Part shown: one piece after another, positions 58,880 through 64,000 of the stretch
How the letters are laid out: each line of letters starts with the position of its first letter
Numbering within the stretch: the first letter of the stretch is position 1
Assembly: GCA_017311185.1 (NCBI GenBank)
Contig: JAESUZ010001723.1
Location: forward strand, 1,736,001-1,800,000
Reading direction: 5' to 3'
Source of the DNA: Proteles cristata cristata
Taxonomy: Eukaryota > Chordata > Mammalia > Carnivora > Hyaenidae
DNA: 64,000 nt
Program-made: the position numbers and the translations under genes
The notes under the pieces: generated by a model
The model's database searches: none
What the model saw: only the letters and a program-made list of their open reading frames with translations
Told to the model about the DNA's origin: nothing

Positions 58880-59110
58880 GAGGATTTGGTTTATTGTTTT
58901 TGTTGGGTTTTGTGTCTTTTGAAAAACAAGAGATTGAGCCTTTTTATGACATGGATTTTACAGCGTAACGAGGCAGCGTAATTTCCCATTCTCAGCAGCA
59001 AGTGCACTTTTTACACTAATTGCATAATTAGACATAATGTACTAATTGCGGTAATGGATGACAGTCAACGAAACTTTAACTTTAAAAACAGGGAGGCGTT
59101 GCTGGGGGTG
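58880..59110. promoter_or_regulatory. Candidate conserved non-coding element, homeodomain-motif rich
   Basis: An AT-rich island with CTAATTGCATAATTAG at 59016-59031 (arms CTAATT/AATTAG around GCAT), then 'gtactaattgcggtaatggatg'. Several CpGs are retained ('cagcgtaacgaggcagcgtaa', 'gtcaacgaaac'). No SINE, L1 or MIR landmarks. Paired arms plus an octamer-like core fit homeodomain or POU dimer sites. Confidence 0.42.
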
Positions 59111-59469
59111 GCGGCGGGGGTTTGTGCCCCTGTGAGTTTTTCCAAGGGAAATCTGCTGGTGGGAGCTCCTACTGGCTGCTTCTTGGGGGCCCAGGGGCTG
59201 CTGAGCCACCAGGGCCTTCTCACCTTGTGATCTAGGCCCCACTCCCTCCCCTGAGCTGTCTGGCTATGTACCTCCCTTTCTGCTCACAGTCTGTCCCCCA
59301 ACCTCCCTTCCACCCTTCACTAGCCCCTGTGCTCCTGCTACTGAGCAGTCGGTCCACTGACGTTCCCTCCTCCCAGCCTCTGCACCTGCCATTACTCCTG
59401 CCCATCCCACTATTCCCTGGCCACCCCCAAGTCTGGCAGACTCCCACCCAGCCTTTCAGACTCTCCCCT

Positions 59470-59660
59470 GTAAAGCCATCCCCGTCTTTTCCTTGACAGC
59501 CCCCTCCCGGCTGGCTGTACCCAAGCAAGTGAGCTCCATTCCCAGTGTCTCCTGCATACCTCTTCCTGCTGCCACTCCTCTATCCTTGGCAGTCTGAAAG
59601 GACATCTGTCCTCTCTGGATTGTGAGTCCTAGGAAGGCAAGGACAAGATCTGGACCATCT
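59470..59660 (+). repeat. Probable L2 3'-end relic
   Basis: 'ctctggattgtgagtcctaggaaggcaaggac' corresponds to the LINE-2 'tgagctccttgagggcaggga' landmark. Confidence 0.55.
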
Positions 59661-61384
59661 CTGCTGCCCCAGGCTCAAGAGGGCCCCAGGGCCAGTTGCA
59701 TGAATGTGGTATGCCCCAGTGGAAATGTAAAGACATGGGAGTGGGGTGGGGAGTAAATGGTCACATGCTGACCTGCTCCTCAAAGCCAGGCCAGGAGCCC
59801 TCCTTCCAGCTCCCACACTGCCTTCGTGTTCTCCATTGCAGCCCCCATAGGACCACATTGTAATGGCCTGGGTGGTGTCCGTGACTTCCTCTAAACAGAG
59901 TGTTCATTCCAGGAAATCCCTATTCAATATGAAGGTTAGTAATGTGACAACCAGCATGACTGCATACAAACCCTGCTTGTGACAGGACACCATATATAGC
60001 TAACTATGGAGCCAACCCACCACAGGATGGTGGCAGTGTGGCATGGCAACTGGTGAATGTCAGCAGCAGATAAGCATGTGACCAAGTGGCACATAATCCC
60101 CTGCTTGTGCGCCAGCTGTGTGCTCTGAGGGTCCCTTGCCCTTGCTTTACTCTAAGTCCCGCACTAGGTAGGCCAGGGAGGGGCTACACCCTGGCCACAG
60201 GGAGCTGTCAGCCACACACATAGTCCAGGGCCTGGACTGTCTCTAAAGCAGCTAAGTTAGGGTTTTTATGAACACTCTACAGGGCAGCCCCCTTTGTCTC
60301 ACCAGGAGCTGAGTTGTGGAGCTCAGGGTTTAGGTGAAGGGAGAGCCCAGGAGCTGCAGCCTGTCCTAGATCTGTTCTAGATCTCTCCTGAGTCCTGAGT
60401 GTTTTCAGCAGAAGGGGACCACAGGTACCTGGCTACTCCATTGATCCTGTGGTCTTCAAGGGTGATTAGCAGCTATGTCAATACCCTCAATTTTCCCTGC
60501 AAAGCCAGGAGATGGGCAGCAGTCTGGCGGGAGTGAGGTCAGAGGCCTGAGATCCAGCTTTGCCCTGACTGACTGGGGTCCCTGAGCTAATCACTACCAG
60601 TTTCCCCCACCTCTTGGCCCAGCTCAGGGTCCCTAAGCCACCAGGATCCCCCTATCCTCCTACCCAAGGCTCTCCTGATCCCTGGCACAAGTGTGTCCCA
60701 TTCCAGTCCCTGTGGCCCTGTGGCCTTTCTGGTGCTTGCCTCTGTGGGCTGGCCTAGGGGGAGCCCAGCCCACCATCTCTGGTCCCCTTGCTGCTCTCCG
60801 TGCAGGGGCCTGTTGGCATGAGGGCTAGGCAGTTAGGGCTTTCACCAGTTGCTCCTTCCAAGACCGGGGACCGGATACTGAGACATGAATGGGTTGGAGA
60901 ATAGCAAATCCCCCAGAGGGTCGTATTGTGGGGCTCCATTCTCAGCACCCTGACTGTGCCCTGCCCAGTAACCTGGGTGGGGGGAGGGAGCCAGGATGCT
61001 GGAACGCCCGGGTAGCCAAACACCCACCTGAGCCTGGGCCTGTGAGGAGACAGCCAGCAGCAGGGCCCAGCCTGTGTCAAATCTTTCTCGTTCCATTTTC
61101 TTTCTGATTTAATTTTCCAGAGATTAGGGCCCGTTCACCTTCACTGCAGAAAGGAGCCTCACACGTGCCTGTTTTTACTCCCAGGATTAGGTGGTTGTGT
61201 AGTCAGTCAGGCCAATTCTGCCAGTCCACCCCTTCTTCCCTCCAGAATGGAGGCCTTCGGTGTGACCCTCGTCTGCCACCAGACCCTCAGCTTATCCCTT
61301 GTGCTCCCTTTACCTTACCTTGTGTCTCACCTTCAAGTACAGGAATAAGTGCAGGGAACCGAAGTACGCAAGTGTGACCTGAAG

Positions 61385-61495
61385 CAAGGATCTTGGGTCA
61401 GACAGATCTGGTTTGAATCTAAACTCTGCTGTATAACTTAAGCTCTCTGACCCTCAGTGCCCTGTGTGCTTGCTAAATGGACATGATCCGAAGCG
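61385..61495 (+). repeat. MIR relic
   Basis: 'gggtcagacagatctggtttgaatctaaactctgctgtataac' then 'ctctctgaccctcagtgccctg', a MIR 5' half plus core. Confidence 0.72.
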
Positions 61496-61597
61496 ACCCT
61501 CCTCTGGTTGTCCAAGATCAGTGAGGTTAGGTGTGAAAACATCTGCCCCAGGGTGGCCAGAGCGAACACTCAGTGAACAGCGTCCTTCCTGGGGCCT

Positions 61598-61687
61598 CCA
61601 TTGTCCCTCTTCCCCCTTTGCCCTCCTCTCCTTCCCCTCCTCGCCTCCTTTTCCTCTCCCTTCCTCCCACCTTCCTCCTTTCCCTGG
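61598..61687 (+). repeat. Polypyrimidine tract (about 90 nt)
   Basis: Almost uninterrupted C/T with only scattered purines (ttgtccctcttcccccttt and onward). It is a candidate for triplex/H-DNA and gives Pro/Ser/Leu frames on one strand and Arg/Glu/Gly frames on the other that are not genes. Confidence 0.8.
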
Positions 61688-64000
61688 GCAGGTTGAGTGC
61701 TGGCTCAGGGCCAGGCCCCACTGCCGCCAGTTCTGGGACTTTGCAAAGAGCCTCTCCAGTATAACTAGGGGCATCTGGTTCTCCATTCCTGGGGTCTCTT
61801 GTCTCCTGTGATGTTGTCTCTGTTTCCAGGTACCTCAGAACCCGACCCCACTCTTAGGACTGTCATGAGCTGTGGGAATGAGGCTGGCTCTGTCTGCCCC
61901 TGTGTACGTTCAGGCTTCCTGTCCAAGGTCAACGTACCTACAGGTGTCCTCTAGGCTCCTCTTTATGTGGAGACACCGGAGAAGCAGGGGGCTGGGCAGA
62001 GGTTCTGGGGCCCCTGAGGAGGCCTTGACCTCCACAAGCCCCTGAAATCCTAGGCGGAAAGGCTGACCAGGCATGCCACTTAACTAAAGAATCACTAGAG
62101 CTGAGAGAGGGTTGGCATTGGGGCCAGCAATGGGGGACACAGGGAAGGAGGTGAGGAGATAAGGGGAGCGATATAGGGACAGGTCTCCATAACTGAGGGG
62201 GAGAGGTGCCCTTAGGGGAGGAGGCCAGAGGTATCTGGTCCAAGGGAGGGGAGCCAGAGACTCCTGTGAACAAAGGGCTGCAAGCTGCCTCGGAATTGTC
62301 ATCCTTGGGGTCTCAGCCACCCCTGCTCCATATTCTCACCTGGCTGCAGCCAGCCTGTCTGCCAGTCTATTGCCCTGACCCACTACTGTTCACCATCTCT
62401 GAGGGATGGAGCCCCTGCCTCTTCCTCCCCCATCACGGCTGGTGCCAAGCTGCAGCAACCTGTAGACCTGCAGGCCCCCATATCTTTCCTCAGTCCAGCC
62501 GTCTGTGCAGAAGTGGGGGCCTTGGAGGCTGCGCTGCTGTGGGAGCTGTTGGGTTTTTCCAATTAGCTTGCTGGGCCAAGGACACCAGCGGGCATGCAGT
62601 CCTGCTGTGGTTGTTGAGGCCCTGCATCCGGTGCACCCTGGCCTGTCTGTTGCTTGTAAGCCGGCTCCAGGGACCAGGCCTAGAGGCTGGGGCTCAAGGG
62701 GAGCCAGCCCTGGCATGCTGTCTGCCCTGGGATCTCCCAGGCGTCCTGCTGGGCCTGTAGGTAGAAAGCACCTCCTCAGACAGCATCAATGGAGAGATGA
62801 CCTATCTCCCAGGGTGGGACCATCTGCTGAACTATATCACGCAGATCTCCCTGGGACACAGGACTCAGCTCAGGCCCACCCCCAGGGGACAGGGGCACCT
62901 AGAATAGGTCCAGGGGAATGTTTAGAGGGATGAAGCACTTGAAGGAACTTGAAGGAACAAGGGCTGCCGTGTCTCAGGGGCTCTTTTGGGATTGGGGCAC
63001 AGGCTTGGCTGGTAGTTTGACCAGCCCCTAAGTTCTAGGATTCAGCCCTTGTCTCCCCAGAAACTCCTTCTAGCCCATTTTACCACCCTTGGTCTAGAGA
63101 GAATTTAGAAAGGCAGGGAAGGCAGAAGGGAAACAGGGATAGCATGAGCAAAGGGGTGGTAGTGGGCATCAGCATGGGCTAGGGACCCAGAAGCCTGCAG
63201 GGGCACACCAGGTCAATGGGCTGGAGAGGCCACCAATGCTGGCACCAAGGGCCAGCAGAAGGGTGTCATAGAGGCTCCTTGGGACAGGAAGAAAGAGTGG
63301 CAGATGTAGCCCCAGGCTCCAAGGGGTAGCTGCAAACAGGAATATAAGAGTCAGACCGAGGTCTAGCTGGCCGCAGAGCTCTGCTCTTGAGCAGGGAATT
63401 GGGCATATGCATTTGCCAAGGGTCCATTACACACAGGCCCAGTGCCTGGGGAGAGTTGGAAAGGAGCTGGCCTTGGCTGTGCTGTATCAGTGGCGTCCCT
63501 GTGTCTGGGCTCCCCTGTCATCACCTCCAGGGCCCCGGCTGAGGTGTTGGAGACAAGAACAGGATGGCTGGAGAGGGTCTGCCCAGGAAGGCCTGGGAGG
63601 AGGGTGGGGCTGGAGGCAGGCAACCCCAGGAGACCACGGCTGTCTGCCCAGGAATGGGAGCCAATGGCCTCAGATCCTTAGTGTGCCTATCTAGCAGAAA
63701 GAGTGGAGGCAGGGAGAGACTGTGACTCCTTCTGCAGAATTCTGGTGATCCTCAATAGCAATAGTGACAATAGTGTAGGCTCTTTGCAGTCCTCCATCAG
63801 CCTGCAGAGAGTGTACTGCCGTTCTCTCCTTTAATAAATCGGACACCAAGGTTCAGACGTGAGGTGACTCTTAGCAGGGCTCCTGCTTTCAAGGCCTTGA
63901 GCCACCTTTCAGGGCCCTGGGATATGACACTTCCACCTGGAGACCCACTCCCTCTGGCTCCTGAGCCCTGTCCCAGTCACCATGCCACACTGCAAGGGAC

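Larger units (their letters stand above)
20220..64000 (+). other. CACNA2D2: CACNA2D2 intron 2, 5' portion (at least 43.8 kb)
   Basis: No sequence encoding the next expected residues of alpha2delta-2 was found downstream, so intron 2 is inferred to run out of the window. Between listed elements, 20226-22970, 23070-25300, 25480-26460, 28100-31050, 34030-34500, 37300-39370, 40730-41930, 50265-53530, 53800-54280, 54380-57100, 57220-58870, 59665-61380 and 61700-64000 are GC-rich and show no recognisable gene. They hold only short degenerate MIR/L2-like motifs such as 'cctcatctgt-aa' stretches. A small exon of an unknown antisense transcript cannot be excluded by eye. Confidence 0.75.

Noticed and set aside
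62206..62760. 184-residue plus-strand frame with hydrophobic stretches
   Set aside because: Leu/Cys/Ala-rich runs come from GC-rich sequence; no signal peptide, domain or exon boundaries are convincing.
20220..64000. CACNA2D2 exon 3
   Set aside because: No stretch coding for the expected continuation of the protein with splice sites was found by eye, so it is taken to lie beyond 64000.

Overview
This is a stretch of mammalian nuclear DNA from a cat-family or other feliform carnivore. The lineage call rests on about twelve tRNA-derived carnivore SINEs (CanSINE/SINEC type). Most open with a 'ggggc-cctgggtggct-agtc' head, have a CT-rich tail segment, and end in an A-rich 'aaataaataaa' tail. A young LINE-1 fragment, MIR/L2/L1M relics and a class III ERV relic fit the same picture. 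There is no prokaryotic gene structure; almost all ORFs in the window are chance frames in GC-rich intron.

One protein-coding element can be supported. It is an 82-bp exon at 20138-20219 on the + strand with a canonical branch point, pyrimidine tract, AG acceptor and gtaag donor. It encodes 27 residues starting [21 protein letters not shown] recognise this as the second coding exon of CACNA2D2, the alpha2delta-2 auxiliary subunit of voltage-gated calcium channels. The window is therefore the 3' part of intron 1 (1-20137), exon 2, and at least 43.8 kb of intron 2 (20220-64000). Neither exon 1 (signal peptide, expected in a CpG island) nor exon 3 was found.

Layout. 1-0.3 kb: TG-rich simple sequence. 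0.3-20.1 kb: GC-rich intron 1 with three young sense SINEs (1.5, 8.8, 11.3 kb), MIR/L2 relics, a CCAAT-box cluster (3.1 kb) and several AT-rich, TAATTA-containing islands (10.9, 13.3, 14.8, 15.4, 18.5 kb). 20.2-27 kb: intron 2 with few recognisable repeats. 26.9-27.8 kb: a MaLR LTR and an old SINE. 28.05 kb: a (CA)n microsatellite. 32.0-32.7 kb: a nested SINE-in-SINE-in-SINE stack. 33.98 kb: a near-perfect hairpin. 34.5-37.3 kb: AT-rich old L1 sequence with three SINEs, two of them a tandem antisense pair. 40.1-40.7 kb: an AT-rich, CpG-bearing candidate enhancer. 42.7-48.8 kb: a retroelement cluster (LTR-like fragments, SINEs, old L1, young L1, class III ERV pol/gag relic). 48.8-64 kb: no recognisable young transposon, but two candidate regulatory islands (about 50.0 kb, GC-rich with E2F/GC boxes; about 59.0 kb, homeodomain-motif rich).

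I see no previously undescribed gene system. The best second-look items are the candidate intronic regulatory islands, the hairpin at 34.0 kb, and the insertion histories that can be read directly from target-site duplications.
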